Of a stretch of DNA of 64,000 nt, positions 1 through 8,836 are shown one piece after another. Under the pieces are notes generated by a model that made no database searches, was not told the origin of the DNA, and saw nothing but the letters and a program-made list of their open reading frames with translations. Origin of the DNA: Flavobacterium sp. KJJ (lineage in GTDB: Bacteria; Bacteroidota; Bacteroidia; Flavobacteriales; Flavobacteriaceae). The DNA lies in contig NZ_JARP01000001.1 of the NCBI RefSeq assembly GCF_000708595.2, positions 1,116,001 to 1,180,000 on the forward strand. Reading direction: 5' to 3'. The position numbers were made by a program, and so were the translations under genes. Each line of letters starts with the position of its first letter. Position 1 is the first letter of the stretch.

Positions 1-15
1 CCATAAACTGCAGTA

Positions 16-23
16 TAGTTTTG
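16..23 (+). promoter_or_regulatory. Bacteroidota-type -7 promoter element
   Basis: TAGTTTTG matches the TAnnTTTG consensus 20 nt before the start codon of the MDR oxidoreductase gene. The -33 box would lie outside the window, so only half the promoter is visible. Confidence 0.45.
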
Positions 24-43
24 CATCATAAAATTTAATAATT

Positions 44-1015
44 ATGAAAGCAGCAGTAGTTTATAAAAAAGGCGAAATGCCAAAATATGCAGAATTTGAA
101 ACGCCAGTTTCAAATAACGAAAACGAAATCCTAATTTCGGTAAAAGCAGTAGCTATTACCAATTTAGATAAAGGCAAAGCCAGCGGAAAACATTATTCAA
201 CAGAGAATGAATATAAAAACGGATTTGTAGTCGGCAGCGATGGCGTAGGTTTGTTAGATGATGGAACAAGAGTCTACGCACGTGGTATCAGTGGTACAAT
301 TGCCGAAAAAGCTATTGTAGAAAAAAACAGAATGGTTCTGCTTCCAGATGGAATAAGTACTTCAATTGCGGCGTCTATGCCAAATGCAGTTGCAGGTTCT
401 GCAATGGCGCTTCGTTTTAGAACTGGAATAAAACCCGGAGAAACAGTTTTGATAAACGGAGCAACTGGGTTTACAGGTCAAATCGCCATTCAGATTGCTA
501 AACATTATGGAGCAAAAAGAATAATTGTTACAGGAAGAAATGAAAAAACACTTCAAAGCCTTTTAGAATTAGGAGCTGATGAAATTGTATGTTTAAAACA
601 AGACGATGAAATAATTGTAAATCAGCTTAAAACAATTCATGAAAATGCGTCAATTGATATTATTATAGATTATTTGTGGGGTCACTCTGCCGAATTGATT
701 TTTGCATCTTTAAAAGGTAATGGTTCATTTACGCACAAAGTTCGTTACGTTTCTGTTGGTTCTATGGCTGGTGATAGCATTCAGTTATCAGCGGGTATTT
801 TAAGAAGCGTTGATCTTCAATTATCAGGCTCTGGATTAGGAAGCTGGACTAAAGAAGAAGTGAAATTATTGTTTTCAGAAATTCTTCCAGAAATGTTTTT
901 GTTGGCGGCTCAAGGCAAATTAAAAATTAATATTCAGGAAGTTAATTTAGCTGATATTGAAAAAATGTGGGATACCAAAGTTCCTGACGGCAAACGCTTG
1001 GTTGTTACTATTTAA
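44..1015 (+). CDS. MDR-family oxidoreductase (quinone reductase / zinc-free alcohol dehydrogenase type)
   Basis: A 323-residue medium-chain dehydrogenase/reductase that probably reduces a quinone, enone or aldehyde with NAD(P)H in the cytoplasm. The N-terminal half is GroES-like. A Rossmann segment follows, with the nucleotide-binding motif NGATGFTGQ near residues 138-146 and a GADE dinucleotide-fold stretch after it. I do not see the cysteine and histidine zinc ligands of true alcohol dehydrogenases, so the zinc-free quinone-oxidoreductase branch is favoured. The ATG at 44 sits 20 nt after a good -7 element. The gene ends at a bidirectional terminator shared with the convergent DUF885 gene. 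Substrate unknown. Confidence 0.85.
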   Translation: MKAAVVYKKGEMPKYAEFETPVSNNENEILISVKAVAITNLDKGKASGKHYSTENEYKNGFVVGSDGVGLLDDGTRVYARGISGTIAEKAIVEKNRMVLLPDGISTSIAASMPNAVAGSAMALRFRTGIKPGETVLINGATGFTGQIAIQIAKHYGAKRIIVTGRNEKTLQSLLELGADEIVCLKQDDEIIVNQLKTIHENASIDIIIDYLWGHSAELIFASLKGNGSFTHKVRYVSVGSMAGDSIQLSAGILRSVDLQLSGSGLGSWTKEEVKLLFSEILPEMFLLAAQGKLKINIQEVNLADIEKMWDTKVPDGKRLVVTI

Positions 1016-1020
1016 AAAAG

Positions 1021-1056
1021 AAAAAGGTTTGACAATTAATTTCGTCAAACCTTTTT
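1021..1056. terminator. bidirectional terminator
   Basis: A 13-bp perfect stem (AAAAAGGTTTGAC with its complement) and a 10-nt loop is flanked by A and T runs. It lies between the stops of two convergent genes and can serve both. Confidence 0.85.
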
Positions 1057-1078
1057 TACTTGAAATATCTTTAAAAAT

Positions 1079-2821
1079 CTATTCTTTAGCCAACATCAAT
1101 TCTTTGATGTATTTAACTGGAGCACTTCCAAAGCTTAAGAACTTTTCGTGGAATTTCTTTAAATTAAAATCTTTTCCTTGTTCTTTTTTAAGCTCTTCTC
1201 TTAAATTATAAATCTCGGTATAACCTGTAAAATAAGAACATAACTGAACTTGAGATAAGGTAACACGCTTCCACTTCCCTTCTGCCTCTGCTTGTTGCTG
1301 AAAAGCTTCTCTGGTCAGCAGTTTCATCGCATCTTCTTTAGACATGTTTTTTGTATGAACGCTGTTATCCAAAATAGTATTACAAGTGGTTCTTAAATTC
1401 CATTTATAATACATCAGCCACATTTCATCAGAATTTTTATAACCGCTTTCCAGCATCATTTTTTCAGCATAAACGGCCCAGCCTTCGACCATTGCACCAT
1501 TTCCTAAAATAGATTTGATAATACTTGGCGATTGATTACTGTAAACCAATTGCGTGTAATGACCCGGAATTGCTTCGTGAATGTTTAAAATTTGAAGGAT
1601 ATAATCGTTGTATTCTCTTAAGTAACTTTCAGCGTTTTCGGGCGTCCATCCTGACATGCTTCCTACATTATAATAAGTATTTGCATTTTTATCATAAGGT
1701 CCAGGTGCAGATATAGAGGCACCTGCAACTCCTGCCATGTAAGCTGGTTCTTTGCGTACCACAAGCGGTTTTGAAGGATCGATATACAACAAATCTTTTG
1801 CTTTTACATAAGCTGTCAATTCTGGAATTTGTTTTTCTATTTCAGATTGAAATTTTTCTGGAGTTGTATGCTGCAACGAGATTTTATCAATTACCTGTTT
1901 GATTAAATCTAATTTATCAGTTGGTTTTGGTTCGTTTCCTTTATATTTTGTCCAAAGCTTATCTGCCAAAACGAACATTTTATCATGAAGATCTTTTTTA
2001 TGATCAACCGCAATTTTATAAATTTCATCTGCGGTATAGCCAGACTGAATGTCAAAATTGAATTTTTTAGCATACAAAGCGCTTCCTAACCTAAAAGAAC
2101 GAGGCGTTTTATTTGGTAAAGCTTTAAGCCAGTCAGCATAATCTTTAATCGCTTTTATTGAAACCTTTGCCTTATCTTGAATTTCTTTTTTCTCAGTTGC
2201 GCTTAATTTGCTTTTTTCTAAAGCAGCATTTAAATCGGTTTCAAAAACAGAAGAACCGCCAATGTTTTGTGCTATGGCAAGATCAGTGTGCTCAACTGTT
2301 GGATTTTTGATGTTCTTTTTGGCCGCTTCATAATAAGCTAGAATATTATTCATTTTGATATTAAAAGCGCGGAGGCGAACTTCTAGCGAATCGTATTTTC
2401 CGTTTAAAATTTCCGCGAAAGCGCCACAAACATTATATTCTGACGGATTCCACTCAGATGATTTTAATTCTTTAATGCTGAAAATAGTTGCTTCTAACTG
2501 ATTTTTAATCATTTGAAAATCAGTCTTGTTATTGTCAGACAAATTTTCAATATCATATTGTTTTAGCGAATCTAAATTTGCAGTGGCAAAATCAAGCTGT
2601 ACTTTTGTGTCTTTGGCATCAGGCACAATTAAAATACTGTCATATTTGTGATAACCGGCACCAGAGGCCCAGCCTGGATTAATTTTCCATAAAGCGGTAA
2701 CAAAACCATCTTTATATTTGTCAAATTTTCCGTCTAAAGCTTTACCATCATTTCCCTTAGCATTTTTATTACAAGAAAAAAGCAATGACATTGCAAAAAT
2801 AGATACGAACAGTTTTTTCAT
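1079..2821 (-). CDS. DUF885 family lipoprotein, predicted metallopeptidase
   Basis: A 580-residue protein with a lipoprotein signal: charged MKK, hydrophobic stretch, then the lipobox LLFSC about 17 residues in, so it is likely anchored in the outer membrane or periplasm. The body matches the DUF885 family, whose members carry a zinc-peptidase-like HExxxGH motif. Here HEAIPGH lies near residue 415, followed by a conserved EGWAVYAE segment near residue 447 that would supply a further ligand. Length is typical for the family. The family is presumed hydrolytic, probably on peptides, but the substrate is not shown by the sequence. It is monocistronic, with the E1 gene upstream on the same strand 69 nt away. 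Confidence 0.85.
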   Translation of the reverse strand: MKKLFVSIFAMSLLFSCNKNAKGNDGKALDGKFDKYKDGFVTALWKINPGWASGAGYHKYDSILIVPDAKDTKVQLDFATANLDSLKQYDIENLSDNNKTDFQMIKNQLEATIFSIKELKSSEWNPSEYNVCGAFAEILNGKYDSLEVRLRAFNIKMNNILAYYEAAKKNIKNPTVEHTDLAIAQNIGGSSVFETDLNAALEKSKLSATEKKEIQDKAKVSIKAIKDYADWLKALPNKTPRSFRLGSALYAKKFNFDIQSGYTADEIYKIAVDHKKDLHDKMFVLADKLWTKYKGNEPKPTDKLDLIKQVIDKISLQHTTPEKFQSEIEKQIPELTAYVKAKDLLYIDPSKPLVVRKEPAYMAGVAGASISAPGPYDKNANTYYNVGSMSGWTPENAESYLREYNDYILQILNIHEAIPGHYTQLVYSNQSPSIIKSILGNGAMVEGWAVYAEKMMLESGYKNSDEMWLMYYKWNLRTTCNTILDNSVHTKNMSKEDAMKLLTREAFQQQAEAEGKWKRVTLSQVQLCSYFTGYTEIYNLREELKKEQGKDFNLKKFHEKFLSFGSAPVKYIKELMLAKE

Positions 2822-2889
2822 AAGTTAAAAATTTATTGTTTAAAGATAAAAAAAATGCTGTTCGTGCAAAGTAATATCTTAATTTGTAA

Positions 2890-4866
2890 TTAGTATTTCA
2901 ATAGCTCCAATAAAACTTCCTCAAATCTATTTTTTGGAAGAAATTGATCTTCTAAAGCCTTAGTAAAAGGAATTGGTGAATCTAAACTGGCCACTCTTTT
3001 CACAGGAGCATCCAAATATTCAAAACACTCTTCCATAATCAAAGCCGAAATATCGCTGGCAATACCGCCAAATAAAGTATCTTCTTGATAAATAATAGCT
3101 TTTCCTGTTTTTTTAACAGAAGCAAAAATTGTTTCGGTATCTAACGGCTGCAGTGTTCTTAAATCAATTAAATCAGCATCAATTTCTGGATATTTTGACA
3201 AAGTCTCTAAAGCCCAGTGAACTGGCGCTCCAAATGCAATAATAGTTACTGCATTTCCTTCTTTCAAAACTGCAGCTTTTCCTAATGGAATTGTGTAATA
3301 ATCAGTAGGAACATCTTGATAAACGCTTCTGTATAATTGCTTGTGTTCAAAAAACAAAACCGGATTCGGGTCATTTATTGACGTATTAAGCAAGCCTTTT
3401 GCATCATAAGGAAAAGCTGGGTAAACCACTTTTAAACCTGGAGTTTTAGTAAACCAAGCTTCATTAGTCTGTGAATGAAAAGGCCCTGCCTGAGTTCCTC
3501 CGCCACAAGGCATACGAACGACAACATCTGCTTTTTCGCCCCAGCGGTAATGCGATTTTGCCAGCAAATTCACAATAGGATTAAAACCAGTTGAAACGAA
3601 ATCAGCAAACTGCATTTCGACAATTGCTTTGTAACCGTTAATTGATAATCCCATTCCGGCAGAAACTACGGCACTTTCGCAGATTGGTGTATTACGAACT
3701 CTCTCTTTTCCAAACAGCTCTACAAAGCCGTCTGTAATTTTAAAAGCACCTCCATATTCAGCAATATCCTGACCCATTATAATTAAGTTTTCGTGGCGCT
3801 CCATTGACTGTTTTAAACTGTTGCTAATTGCATCAATAAAACGAATATTCTCTGTTACTGGATCAAAACTAACTTCTTGATAAATAAATGGTTTGTAGAC
3901 ATCATCTAATTCTCCGTTATAAGTAGGAACTATTTCGGGCTCAGCATTTGCAATGGTTAAATTCCAATCAATTTCTTGTTTGATTTCAGTTCGTAAAACT
4001 TCATCATATTCTGCAGTAAGAATGCCTTGATCTAGTAAGTATTTTTTGTAATTATGTACAGGATCTTTAATTGCCCATTCATCCATCAACTCTTGCGGAA
4101 CGTATTTTGTACCGCTTGCCTCTTCGTGTCCGCGCATTCTAAAAGTTTTAAACTCTAACAAAACCGGATGTGGATCTTCCAGCATGTGTGCTTTTAGACG
4201 TGAAAGCGTATTGTAAACTTCTACGATATTATTTCCATCAATAATATAACTGTCAATACCATAGCCAATTCCTTTATCTGCTAAATTTTCGCAAGAATAC
4301 TGTTCGTTTGTTGGTGTCGAAAGTCCGTAGCCATTGTTTTCAATAATAAACATCACAGGCAATTTCCAAACAGCTGCTATATTGAGTGCTTCATGAAAAT
4401 CTCCTTCGCTTGTAGCCCCTTCGCCAGTAAATACCGCCGTAACTTTTTTCTCGTTTCGCAGTTTATGTGCTAATGCAATTCCATCAGCTATTCCTAGCTG
4501 CGGACCTAAATGCGAAATCATTCCTATGATATTATATTCTTGGGTTCCAAAGTGAAAACTGCGGTCTCTTCCTTTAGTAAAACCATTCGCTTTTCCTTGC
4601 CATTGCGAAAACAATCTGTGCAACGGAATATTCCTAGAAGTAAAAACGCCTAAATTTCGGTGCATTGGCAAAATGTATTCAGACTCATCTAAAACTGCGG
4701 TAACTCCTGCAGCAATTGCTTCCTGTCCTATTCCAGAGAACCATTTTGATACTTTTCCTTGACGAATTAAGATGAGCATCTTTTCTTCGATCAAACGAGG
4801 TTTAAGAATTTTTCTATATAAATCTAATAATTGAGCATCAGTAAGGTTTTGTCTGTAAAAGATCAT
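2890..4866 (-). CDS. 2-oxo acid dehydrogenase E1, alpha and beta subunits fused
   Basis: A 658-residue thiamine-diphosphate E1 component. Residues ~1-320 are the alpha subunit, with the TPP motif starting GEGATSEGD near 147 and ending at the NN pair ~28 residues later. Residues ~334-658 are the beta subunit, with FITDGF-like and GGGTQAGPFHSQ segments. It would decarboxylate a branched-chain 2-oxo acid or pyruvate and pass the acyl group to a lipoylated E2. No E2 or E3 gene is in the window. Such single-chain E1 proteins are common in Bacteroidota, so the fusion is not an assembly artefact. The alpha part resembles branched-chain E1 more than PDH, but substrate is an inference. Confidence 0.9.
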   Translation of the reverse strand: MIFYRQNLTDAQLLDLYRKILKPRLIEEKMLILIRQGKVSKWFSGIGQEAIAAGVTAVLDESEYILPMHRNLGVFTSRNIPLHRLFSQWQGKANGFTKGRDRSFHFGTQEYNIIGMISHLGPQLGIADGIALAHKLRNEKKVTAVFTGEGATSEGDFHEALNIAAVWKLPVMFIIENNGYGLSTPTNEQYSCENLADKGIGYGIDSYIIDGNNIVEVYNTLSRLKAHMLEDPHPVLLEFKTFRMRGHEEASGTKYVPQELMDEWAIKDPVHNYKKYLLDQGILTAEYDEVLRTEIKQEIDWNLTIANAEPEIVPTYNGELDDVYKPFIYQEVSFDPVTENIRFIDAISNSLKQSMERHENLIIMGQDIAEYGGAFKITDGFVELFGKERVRNTPICESAVVSAGMGLSINGYKAIVEMQFADFVSTGFNPIVNLLAKSHYRWGEKADVVVRMPCGGGTQAGPFHSQTNEAWFTKTPGLKVVYPAFPYDAKGLLNTSINDPNPVLFFEHKQLYRSVYQDVPTDYYTIPLGKAAVLKEGNAVTIIAFGAPVHWALETLSKYPEIDADLIDLRTLQPLDTETIFASVKKTGKAIIYQEDTLFGGIASDISALIMEECFEYLDAPVKRVASLDSPIPFTKALEDQFLPKNRFEEVLLELLKY

Positions 4867-4889
4867 TTGGTTTGTGTTTTTTAGTGTTT

Positions 4890-4897
4890 CAAATATA
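4890..4897 (-). promoter_or_regulatory. -7 promoter element for the E1 gene
   Basis: On the minus strand TATATTTG matches TAnnTTTG exactly, 23 nt before the E1 start codon. No convincing -33 TTTG is seen at the usual spacing. Confidence 0.5.
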
Positions 4898-4980
4898 GAA
4901 AATTATAACAATTTTATCTGTTTTTGTTATAATATTTCGATTTTAATATAACTTTTAAAATTCAATTCTAAAATATTCTC

Positions 4981-4988
4981 TACCTTTG
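4981..4988 (+). promoter_or_regulatory. -7 promoter element for the oxygenase gene
   Basis: TACCTTTG matches TAnnTTTG exactly. Transcription would begin near 4994, giving a leader of about 46 nt that opens with the hairpin at 4993-5016. Confidence 0.55.
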
Positions 4989-4992
4989 TTAT

Positions 4993-5016
4993 TGAAAGGT
5001 TTTTCGACACCTTTCA
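4993..5016 (+). promoter_or_regulatory. leader hairpin of the oxygenase gene
   Basis: TGAAAGGT and ACCTTTCA pair perfectly over 8 bp around an 8-nt loop at the predicted 5' end of the mRNA. There is no T run, so it is not a terminator. It may stabilise the transcript. Confidence 0.4.
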
Positions 5017-5039
5017 TCTTAAAATAAAAAATGTAAAGT

Positions 5040-5990
5040 ATGCAAAACATTCCTAGTGTAGACTTACGTGATTTCCTTTCGGACGACCCGAAACGTAAAC
5101 AAAAATTTGTAAATGAAATCGGCAGTGCATTTGAAAACATTGGCTTCGTAGCCCTAAAAGGTCATTTTCTTGACGACCAATTGGTAGACGAACTCTATAG
5201 CGAAATTAGAAAATTTTTCGCTTTGCCAGTAGAAACTAAGCATAATTATGAAATTCCCGGTATTGGCGGACAAAGAGGTTATGTATCTTTTGGAAAAGAA
5301 CATGCTAAAGGACGTAAAGAGGGAGATTTGAAAGAATTTTGGCATTTTGGTCAGTATGTTGACAAAGATTCAAAATATGCTTCTGAATATCCAGAAAATG
5401 TTGAAGTTAAAGAATTGCCTAAGTTTAATGCTGTGGGTAAAGAGGCGTATCAAATGCTTGAAAAAACAGGTGTTTATGTGCTGCGAGCTTTGGCATTGCA
5501 TTTAGGTTTAGATGAGTTTTATTTTGATCAATATGCTAAAGAAGGAAACTCTATTTTGAGACCAATTCACTATCCACCAATTACTTCTGAACCAGAAAAT
5601 GCTATTCGTGCTGCAGCACATGGTGACATTAACCTGATTACGCTTTTGATGGGTGCTCAAGGAAAAGGACTTCAAGTGCAGAATCATGACGGAGAATGGA
5701 TTGATGCTATCGCAGCAGACGATGAATTAGTAATAAATGTTGGAGATATGTTATCTAGACATACTAACAATAAATTAAAATCTACAATTCATCAGGTGGT
5801 AAATCCGCCGAGAGAATTATGGGGAACTTCACGTTATTCTGTTCCGTTTTTCATGCACCCGGTAAGCGATATGCGTTTGGATTGTCTTGAAAATTGTATT
5901 GATGCTGAAAATCCTAAGAAATTTGAAGACATAACTGCAGGCGATTATTTATATGAGCGTCTAGTAGATTTGGGATTAATTAAAAAGTAA
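5040..5990 (+). CDS. 2-oxoglutarate/Fe(II)-dependent oxygenase, isopenicillin N synthase family
   Basis: A 316-residue cytoplasmic non-haem iron oxygenase. The N-terminal DIOX_N region (residues ~5-120) precedes a jelly-roll core with the iron facial triad: HGD near residue 194 and a distal histidine in STIHQVV near 250. The RYS motif near 264 would bind the 2-oxoglutarate carboxylate. Length and motif order fit the bacterial and plant members of the family. Nothing nearby indicates a beta-lactam pathway, so this is a generic 2OG oxygenase of unknown substrate, possibly a small-molecule hydroxylase. It is monocistronic with its own -7 element and a strong downstream stem. Confidence 0.87.
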   Translation: MQNIPSVDLRDFLSDDPKRKQKFVNEIGSAFENIGFVALKGHFLDDQLVDELYSEIRKFFALPVETKHNYEIPGIGGQRGYVSFGKEHAKGRKEGDLKEFWHFGQYVDKDSKYASEYPENVEVKELPKFNAVGKEAYQMLEKTGVYVLRALALHLGLDEFYFDQYAKEGNSILRPIHYPPITSEPENAIRAAAHGDINLITLLMGAQGKGLQVQNHDGEWIDAIAADDELVINVGDMLSRHTNNKLKSTIHQVVNPPRELWGTSRYSVPFFMHPVSDMRLDCLENCIDAENPKKFEDITAGDYLYERLVDLGLIKK

Positions 5991-6023
5991 TTTTTGTAAA
6001 TCCCCTCCCGAAGCATCGGGATA

Positions 6024-6062
6024 AAATTCCAAATTCCAAACTTTCATTGGAATTTGGAATTT
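6024..6062 (+). terminator. terminator with 16-bp perfect stem
   Basis: AAATTCCAAATTCCAA pairs with an exact complement across a 7-nt loop, followed by AATTTTTA. The arm is itself an internal duplicate of AATTCCA, and a short CCCGAAGCATCGGG palindrome sits just upstream at 6007-6020. Confidence 0.7.
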
Positions 6063-6106
6063 AATTTTTAAAAACCTTAATAATTGGATTTCTAGAATAA
6101 AAATTT

Positions 6107-6439
6107 ATGGACTTACAAGATCAGTTAAAAAACTTATTTCCGGATCATATTGAATCGAACGAGCCTGAAGAAGTTCAGGAACAAGATCATGTTCTTTATA
6201 TTCAAAAAGAGCCCATGATCTGCAAATTCGAAAAACGAAAAGGAAAAGCAACCACAATAATCGAAGGCTACGAAGGATCTGACGAAGATTTTAAAATTCT
6301 AGCCAAAGAAATTAAAACAAAATTGAGCGTTGGCGGTACTTTTAAAGACGCTTCGATTATTATACAAGGAGATTATCGCGATAAAATTATGGCTATTTTA
6401 AAAGATAAAGGATTTAAAACCAAAAGAGTTGGAGGGTGA
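6107..6439 (+). CDS. SUI1/eIF1-like translation factor (YciH family)
   Basis: A 110-residue protein ending in the SUI1 fold (residues ~45-110), with the basic KRKGKATTIIEG strand and the KTKLSVGGTFKD segment characteristic of eIF1/YciH. Bacterial SUI1 proteins bind the small ribosomal subunit and influence start-site fidelity, though their physiological role is less clear than that of eIF1. The acidic N-terminal 45 residues (EEVQEQDH region) are typical of the Bacteroidota version. It lies upstream of the nucleoside phosphorylase, separated by 95 nt of simple repeats, so co-transcription is possible but not certain. Confidence 0.88.
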   Translation: MDLQDQLKNLFPDHIESNEPEEVQEQDHVLYIQKEPMICKFEKRKGKATTIIEGYEGSDEDFKILAKEIKTKLSVGGTFKDASIIIQGDYRDKIMAILKDKGFKTKRVGG

Positions 6440-6440
6440 A

Positions 6441-6472
6441 AGTTTCAAGTTTCAGGTTTCAGGTTTCAAGTT
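6441..6472 (+). repeat. heptamer array, GTTTCAA/GTTTCAG type
   Basis: Four tandem 7-nt units (AGTTTCA, AGTTTCA, GGTTTCA, GGTTTCA) and a partial fifth lie immediately after the SUI1 stop codon. The same heptamer recurs, in both orientations, at 57956-58008. Confidence 0.8.
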
Positions 6473-6494
6473 ATTGGAATGTGAAAAAAAAAAC

Positions 6495-6530
6495 TTAGAA
6501 TCTCAGCATCTTAGAACCTTAGCATCTTAA
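6495..6530 (+). repeat. short CTTAG/CATCTTA repeat
   Basis: CTTAGAA occurs twice and AGCATCTTA twice within 36 nt just before the phosphorylase start codon. It is low-complexity intergenic sequence. No regulatory role is evident. Confidence 0.6.
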
Positions 6531-6534
6531 AAAT

Positions 6535-7404
6535 ATGATACAAAACTCAGAATTAATACTTAACCCAGACGGAAGTGTTTATCACTTAAATCTTCGTCCA
6601 GAACATATTGCAAACGACATAATTTTTGTTGGAGATCAGAATCGCGTAGAGAAAATTACTCAGTTTTTTGATTCGATTGAATTTTCGACTCAAAAAAGAG
6701 AATTTAAAACCCAAACCGGAATTTACAAAGGAAAACGAATTTCTGTAATGTCTACCGGAATTGGCCCAGATAATATTGATATTGTTCTTAATGAATTAGA
6801 CGCTTTGGTCAATATTAATTTAGAAACTCGCGAGCCAAAAGAAAAACTGACTTCACTAAATATTATCAGAATTGGAACTTCCGGTTCTTTGCAGGCAGAT
6901 ATTCCTGTTGACAGCTTTGTGATGTCTAAATTTGGACTTGGACTTGACAATATGCTTCGCTCCTACTTGATTGATGAAGTTTCGCAAGATGCTATCGAAG
7001 ACGCTTTTATAATGCATACCAATTGGGATATTAGAAAAGGAAAGCCTTATGTAATTCCGTGTTCTGAAACATTAGAAAAAATTATAGAATCAGATAAAAT
7101 ATTTAAAGGAATTACAGCAACTGCTGGAGGATTTTACGGTCCGCAAGGCCGAGTTTTACGTTTGAATATTCAGGATGAAGAATTAAACAATAAAATGGAT
7201 AATTTTAATTTTGATGGCAACAGAATTACTAACTTAGAGATGGAAACGGCTGCTATTTACGGATTATCGTCACTTTTAGGTCATAATGCCTTATCTTTAA
7301 ATGCGATTATCGCCAATCGTGCATCAGGAACTTTTAGCGAAGATCCTTATAAAGCTGTTGATGAATTGATTGCTTATACTTTGAATAAACTGGCTCAGAA
7401 GTAA
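6535..7404 (+). CDS. nucleoside phosphorylase (PNP/uridine phosphorylase family)
   Basis: A 289-residue member of the PNP_UDP_1 superfamily that would phosphorolyse a nucleoside to base and ribose-1-phosphate for salvage. Visible signatures are VGDQNRVEKI near residue 32, the STGIGPDNID strand-turn near 77, RIGTSGSL near 125, and the C-terminal NLEMETAAIYG segment (purine/uridine phosphorylase MExE region) near 233. Those features place it nearer uridine phosphorylase than hexameric PNP, but base specificity cannot be read with confidence. The ATG at 6535 follows a CTTAG-rich repeat. The next gene begins 31 nt downstream. Confidence 0.88.
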   Translation: MIQNSELILNPDGSVYHLNLRPEHIANDIIFVGDQNRVEKITQFFDSIEFSTQKREFKTQTGIYKGKRISVMSTGIGPDNIDIVLNELDALVNINLETREPKEKLTSLNIIRIGTSGSLQADIPVDSFVMSKFGLGLDNMLRSYLIDEVSQDAIEDAFIMHTNWDIRKGKPYVIPCSETLEKIIESDKIFKGITATAGGFYGPQGRVLRLNIQDEELNNKMDNFNFDGNRITNLEMETAAIYGLSSLLGHNALSLNAIIANRASGTFSEDPYKAVDELIAYTLNKLAQK

Positions 7405-7435
7405 TTAGATAATTAGTCAATTTGAAAATTAGATA

Positions 7436-7912
7436 ATGGAACAGGAAACGCATAAAAAAATATTATTTAGATATTACAGCGATTTATTAGAAGATACAGT
7501 TGTAGAAACAATGTGGGCAGAAATAATAGATTTAGAGAAAGGAATTTTCAAATTAGATAACATTCCATTTTTTGGCCCTTTAATAGCAACAGAAGATATT
7601 TTCTTGGCAGAATATGATGAAGATGAAGAGCGCCTTATATATAAAAAAACAATAGAGAGTTTTGGTAATTCAATTCTTCAGGTTGTAATTTTAGAAAAAG
7701 GTTTTGATGCTGCCATAATAAAAGAAAAATTAAAATTAATTGATTGTGAATCAGAAAGTTTAAACGAAACTCTATTTGCTGTTGAAGTAAAAAAAGAGAT
7801 TGATTATTCGATTGTAAAGAGTATTTTGAGCGAATATTTATCGCAGTCGATTATAGATTTTGCAGAACCTTGCCTTTCTGAAAAACACAGAGCCGATTTA
7901 TTAAAAAATTAA
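7436..7912 (+). CDS. DUF4265 domain protein
   Basis: A 158-residue soluble protein matching DUF4265: the ETMWAE segment near residue 24, LDNIPFFG near 40 and SFGNSILQV near 76 are the recognisable family positions. The C-terminal part (residues ~90-158) is a family-typical alpha/beta extension. No enzymatic motif, signal peptide or membrane segment is seen. Members occur in many bacteria as lone genes and have no assigned function. The 31-nt gap to the phosphorylase gene suggests possible co-transcription. Confidence 0.75.
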   Translation: MEQETHKKILFRYYSDLLEDTVVETMWAEIIDLEKGIFKLDNIPFFGPLIATEDIFLAEYDEDEERLIYKKTIESFGNSILQVVILEKGFDAAIIKEKLKLIDCESESLNETLFAVEVKKEIDYSIVKSILSEYLSQSIIDFAEPCLSEKHRADLLKN

Positions 7913-7966
7913 ACAACAAAACCACTTAGAATACGCATACCAAACTTAACTTAAACTTGAATTATA

Positions 7967-8818
7967 ATGAAAACTGTAAAAATTGTAGGTGTTCCTGAAC
8001 ACTTCAATTTGCCATGGCAATTATGTATTGAAAATGGCGAATTTGAAGCGGAAAATATTGATTTACAATGGAAAGATATTCCTGAAGGAACTGGAAAAAT
8101 GTGCCAGATGCTGCGTGATGGAGAAGCTGATATTGCCGTTATTTTGACAGAGGGAATTGTAAAAGATATTGCTGCCGGAAATCCGAGTAAAATTGTTCAA
8201 ATTTATGTGCAGTCGCCCTTGATTTGGGGAATTCATGTTGGCGCAAAATCAGATTTTCATTCTATAAAAGATCTTGAAAACAAAAAAGTAGCCATTTCTA
8301 GAATAGGTTCAGGATCTCAGCTAATGGCTTACGTTAATGCAAATGAACAAGGCTGGGAAACAGATAATCTTCAATTTGAAATTATAAATACGATTGACGG
8401 AGCTGTTGAAGCTTTAACCAACGGAAATGCTGATTATTTTATGTGGGAACGTTTTATGACCAAACCTCTAGTCGACAAAGGTATTTTTAGACGTGTTGGT
8501 GACTGCCCTACTCCTTGGCCTTCTTTTGTAATTACGGTTCGTGACGAGTTTTTGAAAAAGAATCCGAAAATTGTAGAAAAAATCCTTGAAATCATTAATA
8601 AAACTACACATGATTTTGCTCAAATTCCAGATATAGACAAAACTTTGGCAGAACTTTTCAATCAAAAAATTGAAGATATTCAGGAATGGCTGAAGCTTAC
8701 ACAATGGTCTCAAAAACATTTGAGTGAAAAAGCATTTATTAAAATTCAAAATCAACTATTTGATCTGGGAATTATTGATAAAAAAAGTACTTTTGTTGAA
8801 ACGGTAAAAGCGCTTTAA
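7967..8818 (+). CDS. substrate-binding-protein fold (NMT1/ABC solute-binding type) without signal peptide
   Basis: A 283-residue two-lobed periplasmic-binding-protein fold. Features include GVPEHFNLPWQ at the first strand, a GEADIAVILTEG segment near residue 53, KKVAISRIGSGSQL near 105, and a hinge around residues 90-100. The N-terminus (MKTVKIVGVPEHF) starts directly with the first beta strand, and there is neither a Sec signal nor a lipobox, so as annotated the protein is cytoplasmic. No permease or ATPase gene is adjacent. It may be a cytoplasmic binding or enzyme-like relative of the NMT1/MqnA-type fold rather than a transporter component. Confidence 0.75.
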   Translation: MKTVKIVGVPEHFNLPWQLCIENGEFEAENIDLQWKDIPEGTGKMCQMLRDGEADIAVILTEGIVKDIAAGNPSKIVQIYVQSPLIWGIHVGAKSDFHSIKDLENKKVAISRIGSGSQLMAYVNANEQGWETDNLQFEIINTIDGAVEALTNGNADYFMWERFMTKPLVDKGIFRRVGDCPTPWPSFVITVRDEFLKKNPKIVEKILEIINKTTHDFAQIPDIDKTLAELFNQKIEDIQEWLKLTQWSQKHLSEKAFIKIQNQLFDLGIIDKKSTFVETVKAL

Positions 8819-8836
8819 AAACTGCTTTTAATTCTT

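Noticed and set aside
957..1211. 84-codon frame spanning the end of the MDR gene and the convergent gene
   Set aside because: It runs through a strong terminator hairpin and overlaps two well-supported genes out of frame, so it is a shadow.
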